From positions 1-40,719 of the forward strand of contig NZ_JADNJQ010000020.1 of the NCBI RefSeq assembly GCF_015555045.1: 40,719 nt of DNA, in the 5' to 3' direction. The notes under the pieces are model-generated. The model was not told the origin of the DNA, did no database searches, and saw only the letters and a list, made by a program, of their open reading frames with translations. Positions 33,731 through 40,719 of the stretch are shown one piece after another (positions within the stretch are counted from its first letter, which is position 1; every line of letters starts with the position of its first letter). Position numbers and translations under genes: made by a program. This DNA comes from Collinsella aerofaciens (lineage in GTDB: Bacteria; Actinomycetota; Coriobacteriia; Coriobacteriales; Coriobacteriaceae).

Positions 33731-34530
33731 TGGAGGCGTTTTCGTTTGGCAGCTACTATCCCGGCGATAGTGTGATCCACCGCCTGGATCCGCGCACCAA
33801 GCTGCTCCTGGGCTTTGTGTTTTTAATCACAACGCTGACCGTCGGCGGCTTCCGTGGACTGGCCCCTGTCGCAATTTTCGTCGTGCTGGTCTATTCCATG
33901 GCCCGGGTGCCGTTGCGCCGGGTCCTATCATCGATGGCGCCGCTGCTGGCAATCGTCGTCGTGGTCGCGGTGCTCAACTTGTTTACCGATCAGAGTGGGC
34001 GCATCCTGTGGCAGCTCGGCTTTCTGCAGATAAGCGAGGGCTCACTGCGTTCTGCCGCCTTTATGGCGTGCCGCCTGACGTTGATGATGGCCGGCATGAG
34101 CGCCATTACACTCACCACGCCGACGCTCGACCTCACCGCGGGCTTTGAGCGCCTGCTCGCGCCGTTTGCGCGTGTGGGACTTCCTGCGCACGAGCTCGGC
34201 ATGATCATGGGTATCGCGTTGCGCTTTATGCCGCAGTTCGCCACAGAGATGAAACAGACGGCCGATGCGCAGGCAAGTCGCGGAGCGCGCGTAACGGGCG
34301 GTCCGCTCGGTGGCGTACGCATGCTCGGCAGTGTGGCGATCCCGCTGTTCACCGGCGTGTTCCGCCATGCCGAGACGCTGTCTGCTGCCATGGATGCACG
34401 CTGCTATCACGGCGAGCAGGGCCGCACGCGCCTGCATGCGCTTGCATTTCGCCGCGGGGACGCGCTGGCTGCGGTGGTGACGACGCTGCTGCTCATCTGC
34501 GTTATCGTCATCAATCTTCAACTTGTTTAG
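33730..34530 (+). CDS. ecfT: ECF transporter transmembrane component EcfT
   Basis: A 266-residue membrane scaffold linking the S component to the ATPases. It begins SYYPGDSVIHRLDPRTKLLL, a family hallmark; about five helices follow. The coupling helices with the Ala-Arg-Gly motifs are visible as ADAQASRGARVTGG (near 178-191) and AMDARCYHGEQGRTRL (near 222-237). The start at 33730 shares one base with the ecfA stop and has GAGGAGG upstream. It closes the riboflavin ECF operon; the next gene begins 30 bases on and could be co-transcribed. Confidence 0.92.
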   Translation: MEAFSFGSYYPGDSVIHRLDPRTKLLLGFVFLITTLTVGGFRGLAPVAIFVVLVYSMARVPLRRVLSSMAPLLAIVVVVAVLNLFTDQSGRILWQLGFLQISEGSLRSAAFMACRLTLMMAGMSAITLTTPTLDLTAGFERLLAPFARVGLPAHELGMIMGIALRFMPQFATEMKQTADAQASRGARVTGGPLGGVRMLGSVAIPLFTGVFRHAETLSAAMDARCYHGEQGRTRLHALAFRRGDALAAVVTTLLLICVIVINLQLV

Positions 34531-34560
34531 GCGCGATTCGAGCGCAGGAAAGGGGTCCCT

Positions 34561-35007
34561 ATGACCGACAACGACCGCACAGCTCAGCTTGAGCGCGCCT
34601 GTTCGTATCTCAGGCGCATTCCGGCGTGGTATCTGGCCACGACCGATGCAAGCGACGGGCATCAGCCTCGCGTGAGGCCGTTTTCGTTTGCTATGGTCGA
34701 TGACGGTAAGCTGTGGTTTTGCACATCGCGCGACAAGGATGTGTGGGCGGAGCTGAGTGCGAATCCCAAGTTTGAGCTCTCGGGCTGGAAGCCGGGGGAG
34801 TGTTGGATCGTGTTGACCGGCGAGGCCGCACTTGAGGACGACGCAGTTGCGAGCGACAAGGTGCGTCAAGCAGGCTTTAAGCACATGGTGGGCATTGGCG
34901 AGGAACACGAGAGTGCCAACGATGGCCGCCTTGCTTTCTTTTCGGTCCGCAACATTGCCGCGCGGTTCTGCGATATCGACGGCAGCGAAGAGCGCCTGGA
35001 GCTCTAG
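34561..35007 (+). CDS. Pyridoxamine 5'-phosphate oxidase-fold protein, copy 1
   Basis: A 148-residue protein with a split-barrel flavin-binding fold. The order IPAWYLATTDASDGHQPRVR, PFSFAMVDDGKLWFCTS, KDVWAELSANPKFELSGW and AFFSVRNIAARFCDIDG is typical of small FMN- or F420-binding members of the PNPOx-like superfamily. True PdxH activity is not implied. It has AAAGGGG upstream and follows ecfT by 30 bases, which makes sense if its cofactor is FMN: the riboflavin importer and a flavoprotein may share the operon. A clear paralogue follows directly. Confidence 0.82.
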   Translation: MTDNDRTAQLERACSYLRRIPAWYLATTDASDGHQPRVRPFSFAMVDDGKLWFCTSRDKDVWAELSANPKFELSGWKPGECWIVLTGEAALEDDAVASDKVRQAGFKHMVGIGEEHESANDGRLAFFSVRNIAARFCDIDGSEERLEL

Positions 35008-35051
35008 CTCGCGCAAACCAGGCTCCCAAACTAGCTAGTACAGGAGGAAAC

Positions 35052-35462
35052 GTGAACGGATTGAATACGGTGCTGGAGTACCTGACGTCGGTGCCGGCGT
35101 GGTATCTGGCGACGAGCGTGGACGGGCAGCCACATGTGCGTCCGTTCTCGTTTGCACAGATTCAGGACGGCAAACTGTGGTTTGCAACGGCGCGCACCAA
35201 AGATGTGTGGCAGGAGCTGCTGCAAAATCAGCGCTTTGAGGCCACGAGTTGGTGGCCGGGCCATGGCTGGCTCATCTTGCGCGGGCGTGCCGGCTTGGAT
35301 GACCGGGCTTTAGACGAAATGCGCGAAGCCGGGTGGAAGCATCTAGAGCGCCTGGGCGAGCACTATGAGGGGCCTAACGACCCCACGCTCGTCTTCTTTA
35401 GCGTCGAGGATCCCGAGGCTTTTATCTGCAATCACGACGAATGGGTGCCGGTCGAGCTCTAG
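35052..35462 (+). CDS. Pyridoxamine 5'-phosphate oxidase-fold protein, copy 2
   Basis: A 136-residue paralogue of the preceding gene: VPAWYLATSVDGQPHVRPFS, KLWFATARTKDVWQELLQNQ and FFSVEDPEAFICNHDEW align along their full length. The central substrate-side loop has diverged (SWWPGHGWLILRGRAGLDD), which suggests different specificity. The start is GTG at 35052 with AGGAGG at 35042-35047; the gap to copy 1 is 44 bases. Stop codon overlaps the palindrome GCCAGCTGGC. A long hairpin downstream ends the cluster. Confidence 0.82.
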   Translation: MNGLNTVLEYLTSVPAWYLATSVDGQPHVRPFSFAQIQDGKLWFATARTKDVWQELLQNQRFEATSWWPGHGWLILRGRAGLDDRALDEMREAGWKHLERLGEHYEGPNDPTLVFFSVEDPEAFICNHDEWVPVEL

Positions 35463-35499
35463 CCAGCTGGCTCATCCTAACAACTTGGTTTTCGCATGG

Positions 35500-35553
35500 G
35501 CGGGCCCCGTATTGCCCGGCGCCGTTAGGAGCGCCGGTCAATACGGGGCCCGC
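35500..35553. terminator. Long two-stage hairpin, probable terminator
   Basis: A perfect 15-bp outer stem (35500-35514 with 35539-35553) encloses a perfect 7-bp inner stem (35516-35522 with 35531-35537). Only ATTTG follows, so termination strength is uncertain. Confidence 0.65.
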
Positions 35554-35598
35554 TCCATTTGTCAATTCCTTCAAGCGAATGTGTCGGGAATGTTTCAA

Positions 35599-35633
35599 TG
35601 CATGAATATGCAAGCCATTTACGTGTTCATGCA
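35599..35633 (+). promoter_or_regulatory. Tandem ArgR boxes upstream of argC
   Basis: Box 1, TGCATGAATATGCA (35599-35612), fits the ArgR/AhrC consensus TGMATWWWWATKCA at 13 of 14 positions. Box 2, TACGTGTTCATGCA (35620-35633), fits at 9 of 14. They are 21 bp apart centre to centre, the usual spacing for one ArgR hexamer. They overlap a promoter candidate TTTACG (35618-35623), 18 bp, TGCTAA (35642-35647), so arginine-dependent repression is expected. Confidence 0.65.
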
Positions 35634-35719
35634 TCTTTTGGTGCTAAAGTTTCAACCCACTTCATAACGACCGCTGCGAAATGCGCATCGGTGCATAAAT
35701 CGCAGACAAGGAGTCTGAT

Positions 35720-36790
35720 ATGTCTTTGAAGGTTGGAATCGTCGGCGCGGCTGGATATGCCGGCGCCGAGCTTATTCGCCTCGTGCTCGGCCATCCCGAG
35801 TTTGAACTTGTTGCCATTACGTCCAACGCCGATGCCGGCCAGCCGCTGTTCGCGGTGTATCCGAGCTTTGCTGGCGTGAGCGATCTGGTTTTCACCACGC
35901 ATGACGCCCCCGAGCTTAAATCCTGCGACGCCGTCTTCTTGGCCGTGCCGCATACCGCGGCCATGGCTCAGGTGCCCGCCCTGCTTGCCGCGGGAGTCTC
36001 CTGCATTGACCTCTCGGCCGACTATCGCCTGAGCGATCCGGCCACCTTTGAGGCCTGGTATGCCGCCGAGCACACGAGCCCCGAGCTACTCAAGACACGT
36101 GCCTTCGGCCTGCCCGAGCTGTTCTGCCAGGACTTGGAGACCGCTGCTTCCAGCCATGCCGCCGGAAAGCCCGTTTTGGTCGCCTGCGCCGGCTGCTATC
36201 CCACCGCAACGAGCCTTGCTGCCGCTCCTGCCGTGCGTGCGGGCTGGGTGGCAGAGAACGGCCCCGTGATTGTCGATGCCATTAGCGGCGTGACGGGCGC
36301 CGGTAAGTCCTGCAACGCCCGCACCCACTTTTGCAGCGCGGACGAGAACCTGGAAGCCTATGGCGTAGGCAAACATCGCCATACGCCCGAGATCGAGCAG
36401 ATCCTGGGCCTGACCGACCGCGTCGTCTTTACTCCACACTTGGCACCGCTCAAGCGCGGCCTGCTTTCCACGGTGACGATGCCGCTTGCGCCGCAGGCCA
36501 TCGACTCCCTGGCTCTTGAGGATGTCGTCGACTATTACAAGCAGTTTTACGCTGGACGCACCTTTGTGCGCGTGCTCGATGCCGGCCAGCAGCCCAAGAC
36601 GGCTTCGGTCGTCGGCACCAACGCCGCCCAGATTGGCCTTGCGTTCAACAAGCGCGCGGGCGTGCTGGTGGCGACGGGCGCCATCGACAATCTGTGCAAG
36701 GGCGCTGCGGGCCAAGCGGTCCAGTGCGCCAATATCGTCTTTGGCTTTGACGAGCGACGAGGCTTGCCCACAGTGGCGTGCCCGGTGTAG
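35720..36790 (+). CDS. argC: N-acetyl-gamma-glutamyl-phosphate reductase
   Basis: A 356-residue NADPH enzyme for the third step of arginine synthesis. The Rossmann motif GIVGAAGYAGAELIRL is at residues 6-21; the catalytic cysteine lies in VACAGCYPTATSLA near residue 158, and HRHTPEIEQ carries the catalytic histidine near 219. GVTGAGKS and the C-terminal NLCKGAAGQAVQ are typical. The start at 35720 has AAGGAG upstream. It is first in argCJBD, 134 bases before argJ, and sits behind ArgR-type boxes. Confidence 0.96.
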   Translation: MSLKVGIVGAAGYAGAELIRLVLGHPEFELVAITSNADAGQPLFAVYPSFAGVSDLVFTTHDAPELKSCDAVFLAVPHTAAMAQVPALLAAGVSCIDLSADYRLSDPATFEAWYAAEHTSPELLKTRAFGLPELFCQDLETAASSHAAGKPVLVACAGCYPTATSLAAAPAVRAGWVAENGPVIVDAISGVTGAGKSCNARTHFCSADENLEAYGVGKHRHTPEIEQILGLTDRVVFTPHLAPLKRGLLSTVTMPLAPQAIDSLALEDVVDYYKQFYAGRTFVRVLDAGQQPKTASVVGTNAAQIGLAFNKRAGVLVATGAIDNLCKGAAGQAVQCANIVFGFDERRGLPTVACPV

Positions 36791-36924
36791 CACATTCGAT
36801 TGTTAACGATTTGGTAGTCGGGCATCGAGTGGGGCGCCACTCTTAAGCTGGTCTCATGATCACGACTGGCATGGCGCACCAACCGATGTCCGTTTTTTGT
36901 TTGACATAAGGAGTCATAAAGACG
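36791..36924 (+). other. argC-argJ gap with a small hairpin
   Basis: 134 bases without a gene. GAGTGG-GGCG-CCACTC (36827-36842 region) forms a 6-bp hairpin, and a T6 run occurs near 36893. Together they are too far apart for a normal terminator. The argJ binding site AAGGAG is at 36908-36913. Confidence 0.35.
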
Positions 36925-38193
36925 ATGAATGCTGAGCAGTTCGATATCAAAATTCGTGCCGTAGAGGGCGGCGTAACGGCGGCAGCCGGCTTTAAGGCGG
37001 CGGGAATCCATGCCGGATTCCGCAAGAATCCCGAGCGTCTGGATTACGCGCTCGTCGTGCCCGATAAACCCTGTCCCGGTGCCGGCGTGTTTACTACCAA
37101 TCGCTTTTGCGCGGCGCCCGTGCAAGTGAGCCGTGCCAACCTGGGCGGTGCCGACAAGGGTTACGGTATCATCGCCGGCGTTTCGGTCAACTCTGGCAAT
37201 GCCAACGCCGCCACGGGTGAGACCGGCCTTGCATGCGCGCGCGAGACGTGCAGCATCGCATCGCAGGTCATCGGCTGCGAGCCCCAGCAGATTCTGGTTG
37301 CCTCCACGGGCGTGATTGGCCAGATTCTGCCGATCGACACGTTTGAGACCGCCATTCCTGCTGCCTACGAGGCGCTCTCCGCCCACGGTGGCGCCGATGC
37401 CGCTCGCGCCATCATGACGACTGACACGCACTCCAAGGAGTACGCCGTGTCCTATGTCAGCGAGGCTGCGGGTCATGCGGGCAATGTCTATACGGTAGGC
37501 GGAATGTGCAAGGGCTCGGGCATGATCATGCCCAATATGGCCACCATGATCGCGGTCATTACTACCGATGCCCCCGTCGAGCCTGCGGCACTTCATGCCC
37601 TGCTGCTCTCGACCGTCAAGCAGACCTTTAACAAGGTAACGGTCGATTCCGACACCTCGACCAACGACACCTGCATCATGCTTGCCTCCGGCGCCGCTGC
37701 CGCAGATGCCGAGCCTATCGTCGAGGGCTCCGATGCCTTTGGCGAGTTGGCATTTGCCGTGCACGAGGTGTGCGAGAGCCTGGCGCGCAATATCGCCGCC
37801 GATGGTGAGGGCGCATCCAAGCTTGTTACGGTCAACGTTACCGGCGCCGTGAACGACGAGGAAGCCGATATCGCCGCCCGTGCCGTTGCCAACTCGCCGC
37901 TCGTTAAGACCTGCATCGCCGGCCACGACTGCAACTGGGGCCGTGTTGCTATGGCGCTTGGCAAGTGCGGCGTGAAGTTTAATCAGGAAGACGTTTCCAT
38001 CGACATGATGGGCATGCCTGTCTGTCGCGACGGTCTGACTGTTCCCTTTGATGAGGACGAGGCTCTACGACGTTTCGAGGCGCCCGAGATCGTGATCTCG
38101 GCCGACCTGGGCGCAGGCGACGCGGCAACGACCGTGTGGACCTGCGACCTCACGCATGAGTACATCTCCATCAACGGCGACTACCGTTCCTAG
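36925..38193 (+). CDS. argJ: Bifunctional glutamate N-acetyltransferase/ornithine acetyltransferase
   Basis: A 422-residue enzyme that moves the acetyl group from N-acetylornithine to glutamate, closing the acetyl cycle. It cleaves itself between Ala and the catalytic Thr in MPNMATMIAVITTDA (near residue 205), giving alpha and beta chains. GVTAAAGFKAAGIHAGFRK opens the protein and NDTCIMLASGAA and GHDCNWGRVAMALG are family motifs. Whether it can also use acetyl-CoA is not visible. The start at 36925 has AAGGAG eleven bases upstream. argB follows 81 bases later. Confidence 0.96.
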   Translation: MNAEQFDIKIRAVEGGVTAAAGFKAAGIHAGFRKNPERLDYALVVPDKPCPGAGVFTTNRFCAAPVQVSRANLGGADKGYGIIAGVSVNSGNANAATGETGLACARETCSIASQVIGCEPQQILVASTGVIGQILPIDTFETAIPAAYEALSAHGGADAARAIMTTDTHSKEYAVSYVSEAAGHAGNVYTVGGMCKGSGMIMPNMATMIAVITTDAPVEPAALHALLLSTVKQTFNKVTVDSDTSTNDTCIMLASGAAAADAEPIVEGSDAFGELAFAVHEVCESLARNIAADGEGASKLVTVNVTGAVNDEEADIAARAVANSPLVKTCIAGHDCNWGRVAMALGKCGVKFNQEDVSIDMMGMPVCRDGLTVPFDEDEALRRFEAPEIVISADLGAGDAATTVWTCDLTHEYISINGDYRS

Positions 38194-38274
38194 ATTCCGG
38201 GCACGCTGCGCATCTTGCCGCGATTGCGGACAGCGGAGCACGGCGCGATAACGATACGAAAGACGAGGCAGATT

Positions 38275-39255
38275 ATGAAATTCGCACGCGATTGTCGTTC
38301 GAGCGAATCCAACGAAGCAACCGCGCAGCTGCTGTTCGAAGCGCTGCCGTGGATTAAGAACCTGACCGGCAAGACGGTTGTTATCAAATATGGCGGAGCC
38401 GCCATGGTTGATGAGCAGCTGCGCCGCGACGTGATGAGCGACATCGTTTTGCTCAAGATCATCGGTATGCGCCCCGTCATCGTGCACGGCGGCGGCAAGG
38501 CTATCAACGAGGCGCTGAGCCATTACGATATTCCCGTCGAGTTTAAGAACGGCCAGCGCGTGACCACGCCGGCGACTATGGATATCGTGCGCGAGGTGCT
38601 GGGCGGCAAGGTTAACCAGGAGCTGGTTGCTGCCATCAACCACCACGGCAACCTGGCCGTGGGCGTGTCGGGCAGCGATGCCGGCACGCTCATCGCCGAG
38701 CCGCTCGACCCCGAGCTCGGTCGCGTGGGCAAAGTGACGCACGTCAACACCGACTATATCGAGCGCTTACTCGATAGCGAGTACATCCCCGTCATCGCTA
38801 CCGTCGCGGCGGGGGAGGACAGCGGTTTCTTCAACATCAACGCCGACACCGCCGCCGGTGCCGTTGCCGCGGAGCTCCACGCGCATAAGGCGATCTTTTT
38901 GACCGATGTCGATGGCCTGTACAGGGACTTTAGCGACAAGGACTCGCTTATCTCCAACCTAACGCTCGACGAGGTTAACGAAATGCTCTACGGCGGCGAG
39001 GTCGATAAGGGCATGATTCCCAAGCTGCGCGCGGCCGTCGATGCGCTTACCGGCGGCGTATTTCGTGCCCACATCATTAACGGTACTACGCCGCATTCGC
39101 TGCTCCTGGAGCTGCTGACCGATGCCGGCGTCGGCACCGTGATCCATTCCACCGAGACGGCTTACGAGTTCGATACGCATCCGCATCCGCTTTCGACGTT
39201 TGCTGCGCGTCTGACCGAAAACCTTGACGAGGTCGAGAAGCTTCAGACGGTCTAG
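38275..39255 (+). CDS. argB: Acetylglutamate kinase
   Basis: A 326-residue amino-acid kinase for the second step of arginine synthesis. VVIKYGGAAM (residues 37-46), PVIVHGGGKAINEAL, the NADTAAGAVAAELHA nucleotide segment and FLTDVDGLYRD are in place. The N-terminal helix MKFARDCRSSESNEATAQLLFEALPWI resembles that of hexameric, arginine-inhibited kinases, so feedback inhibition is plausible. The start at 38275 has GAGG six bases upstream; an in-frame ATG at 38215 adds a basic stretch with no site and is rejected. It ends 69 bases before argD. Confidence 0.95.
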   Translation: MKFARDCRSSESNEATAQLLFEALPWIKNLTGKTVVIKYGGAAMVDEQLRRDVMSDIVLLKIIGMRPVIVHGGGKAINEALSHYDIPVEFKNGQRVTTPATMDIVREVLGGKVNQELVAAINHHGNLAVGVSGSDAGTLIAEPLDPELGRVGKVTHVNTDYIERLLDSEYIPVIATVAAGEDSGFFNINADTAAGAVAAELHAHKAIFLTDVDGLYRDFSDKDSLISNLTLDEVNEMLYGGEVDKGMIPKLRAAVDALTGGVFRAHIINGTTPHSLLLELLTDAGVGTVIHSTETAYEFDTHPHPLSTFAARLTENLDEVEKLQTV

Positions 39256-39324
39256 CTGACCCGCAGCCGCCCCATTCCTGCACCCATAGCCCCGCGCCGT
39301 CTGGCGCCCAACGAAAGGCATCCC

Positions 39325-40608
39325 ATGTCACTTGCAGCTCAGCAATCGCTTGAATCCCATTACGTTATGCATACCTTTGGCCGCTCTCCGGTCGAGTTTG
39401 TCGAGGGTCACGGCATGAAGCTCACCGGCGACGATGGCCGTGAGTACCTCGACTTTCTTGCCGGCATCGGCGTGTGCAGCCTAGGTCATGGCAACCTGGC
39501 TGTGCTCTCGGCGCTCGAGGCACAGACCAAAAAGCTCATGCATGTTTCCAATTACTTCTACATCGAGCAGCGTGGACAGGTCGCGGCGCTGCTGTCCAAG
39601 CTTGCTAACGACGACGTAGATGGTGCGCGCGTGCTTGCCGATGCCATTGCCGCCGGCGATGAGACCACGGCAGCTGCTCTTGGTGCCCCGGCTGCGGATG
39701 AGCAGGTTTGGGAGACCTTCTTTGCCAACTCTGGCGCCGAGGCCAACGAGGGCTCGATGAAGCTCGCGCGCCTGTACGCCAAGCGTGCCGGTAATGGCGG
39801 CAACACCATCGTGTGCATGCGCGGCGGCTTCCACGGCCGTACGCTCGAGACCATTGCCGCCACCATGCAGGATTGGCTGCAGGACAGCTTCCGTCCGCTG
39901 CCGGGTGGCTTTGTGGCCTGCACGCCCAACGATGTGGACGAGCTGCGTGCGATCTTTAAGCAGCTGGGGAGCGAGATTTGTGCCGTGATGCTCGAGCCGA
40001 TCCAGGGTGAGAGTGGTGTGCACCCCATGACCGAGGAGTTTATGGCGGCAGCGCGCGACCTGGCACACGAAGTGGGAGCCGTGCTTATCGCCGACGAGGT
40101 CCAGTGCGGCATCTTCCGCTCCGGCAAGCCGTTTGCATTCCAAACCTATGGTGTGGAGCCCGACATCATGAGCCTTGCCAAGGGCATTGCCGATGGCGTG
40201 CCCATGGGTGCCGTCGTGGCAAAGAAGGAGATTGCCGACGTGTTTAAGCCAGGCGACCACGGCTCGACCTTTGGCGGTAGCTGCTTGGCCGTCGCGGCGT
40301 GCGCCGCGACGCTCTCCGCGCTTGTGCGCGGCGATTATGCCGACCATGCTGCCAAGGTGGGTGCCTATATGGAGGCAAAGCTCGCCAAGCTGCCGCACGT
40401 GACCGAGGTACGTGGTCGCGGCTTGATGCTCGGCTGTGATTTGGATGATGCCGCGGGCGACGCGCATGATGTTGTTGCCCGCGCGCTGGCCGCCGGTGCC
40501 GTAATCAACGCTACGGGTGCCCATACGCTGCGTTTCCTGCCGCCACTCGTCTGCGAGGAAGCCGACGTGGACAACCTGATCGAGATTTTGTCGGACGTTT
40601 TGGCCTAA
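39325..40608 (+). CDS. argD: Acetylornithine aminotransferase
   Basis: A 427-residue PLP enzyme that converts N-acetylglutamate semialdehyde to N-acetylornithine. FANSGAEANEGSMKLARLYA, RGGFHGRTLETIAAT, LIADEVQCGIFRSG and the PLP-lysine segment IMSLAKGIADGVPMGAV are present. An insertion of about 35 residues (LANDDVDGARVLADAIAAGD and on to DEQVWETF, near 88-130) separates the first region from FANSGAEA, where most ArgD proteins have only a few residues. The start at 39325 has GAAAGG upstream. It is the last arg gene visible; an argF gene would be expected beyond the window. Confidence 0.94.
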   Translation: MSLAAQQSLESHYVMHTFGRSPVEFVEGHGMKLTGDDGREYLDFLAGIGVCSLGHGNLAVLSALEAQTKKLMHVSNYFYIEQRGQVAALLSKLANDDVDGARVLADAIAAGDETTAAALGAPAADEQVWETFFANSGAEANEGSMKLARLYAKRAGNGGNTIVCMRGGFHGRTLETIAATMQDWLQDSFRPLPGGFVACTPNDVDELRAIFKQLGSEICAVMLEPIQGESGVHPMTEEFMAAARDLAHEVGAVLIADEVQCGIFRSGKPFAFQTYGVEPDIMSLAKGIADGVPMGAVVAKKEIADVFKPGDHGSTFGGSCLAVAACAATLSALVRGDYADHAAKVGAYMEAKLAKLPHVTEVRGRGLMLGCDLDDAAGDAHDVVARALAAGAVINATGAHTLRFLPPLVCEEADVDNLIEILSDVLA

Positions 40609-40719
40609 CACGGCGCAATAACTCAATTTGGACCGGGTCCCGGGTCGCGCGCGCAGACGTGGTGTAAGAGTGTCCTGAGGTCCGTCGCTGCAAGTCCCGA
40701 TGTTACTCCTTCTTGAGAC
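40609..40719. other. Window end after argD
   Basis: 111 bases with a short GC palindrome (ACCGGGTCCCGGGT near 40631-40644) and no supported gene. No clear terminator is seen, so the arg operon may continue past the edge. Confidence 0.35.

Noticed and set aside
40609-40719. A tRNA or rRNA start at the right edge
   Set aside because: No cloverleaf, TTCGANNC-type arm or rRNA signature could be drawn from these bases.

Overview
The window looks like a chromosomal segment of a high-GC, Gram-positive gut actinobacterium of the class Coriobacteriia, most likely Collinsella or a close relative. This is an inference from GC-rich third codon positions, a sortase-anchored surface protein, an OPT peptide transporter, a giant two-domain acyl-CoA dehydratase activase, a fused ECF ATPase, an AmaP/DUF2273/Asp23 envelope-stress operon and an argCJBD operon. 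No rRNA, tRNA, CRISPR array, prophage or transposase gene was seen.

Layout. 1-370: a probable small structured RNA or riboswitch-attenuator on the minus strand, followed by a palindrome-rich promoter for a TetR regulator. 371-5880: the TetR gene and a 1595-residue activase of the HgdC/BadF class. 5912-6827: a terminator, a frameshifted gene remnant and a small membrane-anchored hypothetical. 6954-8093 (minus): a DUF389 membrane protein with an EF-hand-like loop. 8401-11856: a 1151-residue coiled-coil surface protein with a central CAP domain and an LAQTG anchor; a run of nine G just after its signal peptide looks like an on/off switch. 12058-13761 (minus): an OPT transporter, divergent from coaX. 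13954-19058: coaX, dCMP deaminase, NifU-like protein, lgt and a large DUF6020 membrane protein. 19224-22916: yebC, the AmaP-DUF2273-Asp23 operon and a YitT-like protein. 23066-24313: a zinc-ribbon DUF4013 membrane protein whose coding frame runs on for 74 codons past an in-frame stop. 24454-27723: a divergent pair of hydrolases, an M20 amidohydrolase and a YtcJ-type amidohydrolase. 28642-30669: groES-groEL, bracketed by two large nested inverted repeats. 31008-34530: promoter, FMN riboswitch, ribU, a double-ATPase ecfA and ecfT. 34561-35462: two tandem pyridoxamine-oxidase-fold proteins. 35599-40608: tandem ArgR-type boxes and argC-argJ-argB-argD, with the window ending shortly after argD.

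How the genes work together. The ribU-ecfA-ecfT cluster is a complete riboflavin importer behind an FMN sensor. argCJBD makes ornithine from glutamate by the cyclic acetyl route, with ArgJ recycling acetyl groups. AmaP anchors Asp23 to the membrane. Lgt lipidates lipoproteins. The TetR-activase pair points to radical-type 2-hydroxyacyl-CoA dehydration or a related ATP-driven reduction in amino-acid fermentation.

Most unusual signals. (1) A G9 tract whose gain or loss of one base truncates the surface protein at once. (2) Two homologous nested inverted repeats, each with 37-38 bp arms and a 69-nt interior, on either side of groESL. (3) At least four short hairpins with unrelated stems but a similar G-rich loop, each starting at or within a few bases of a stop codon. 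(4) A stop-interrupted DUF4013 gene. (5) An unidentified minus-strand structured RNA at the left edge.
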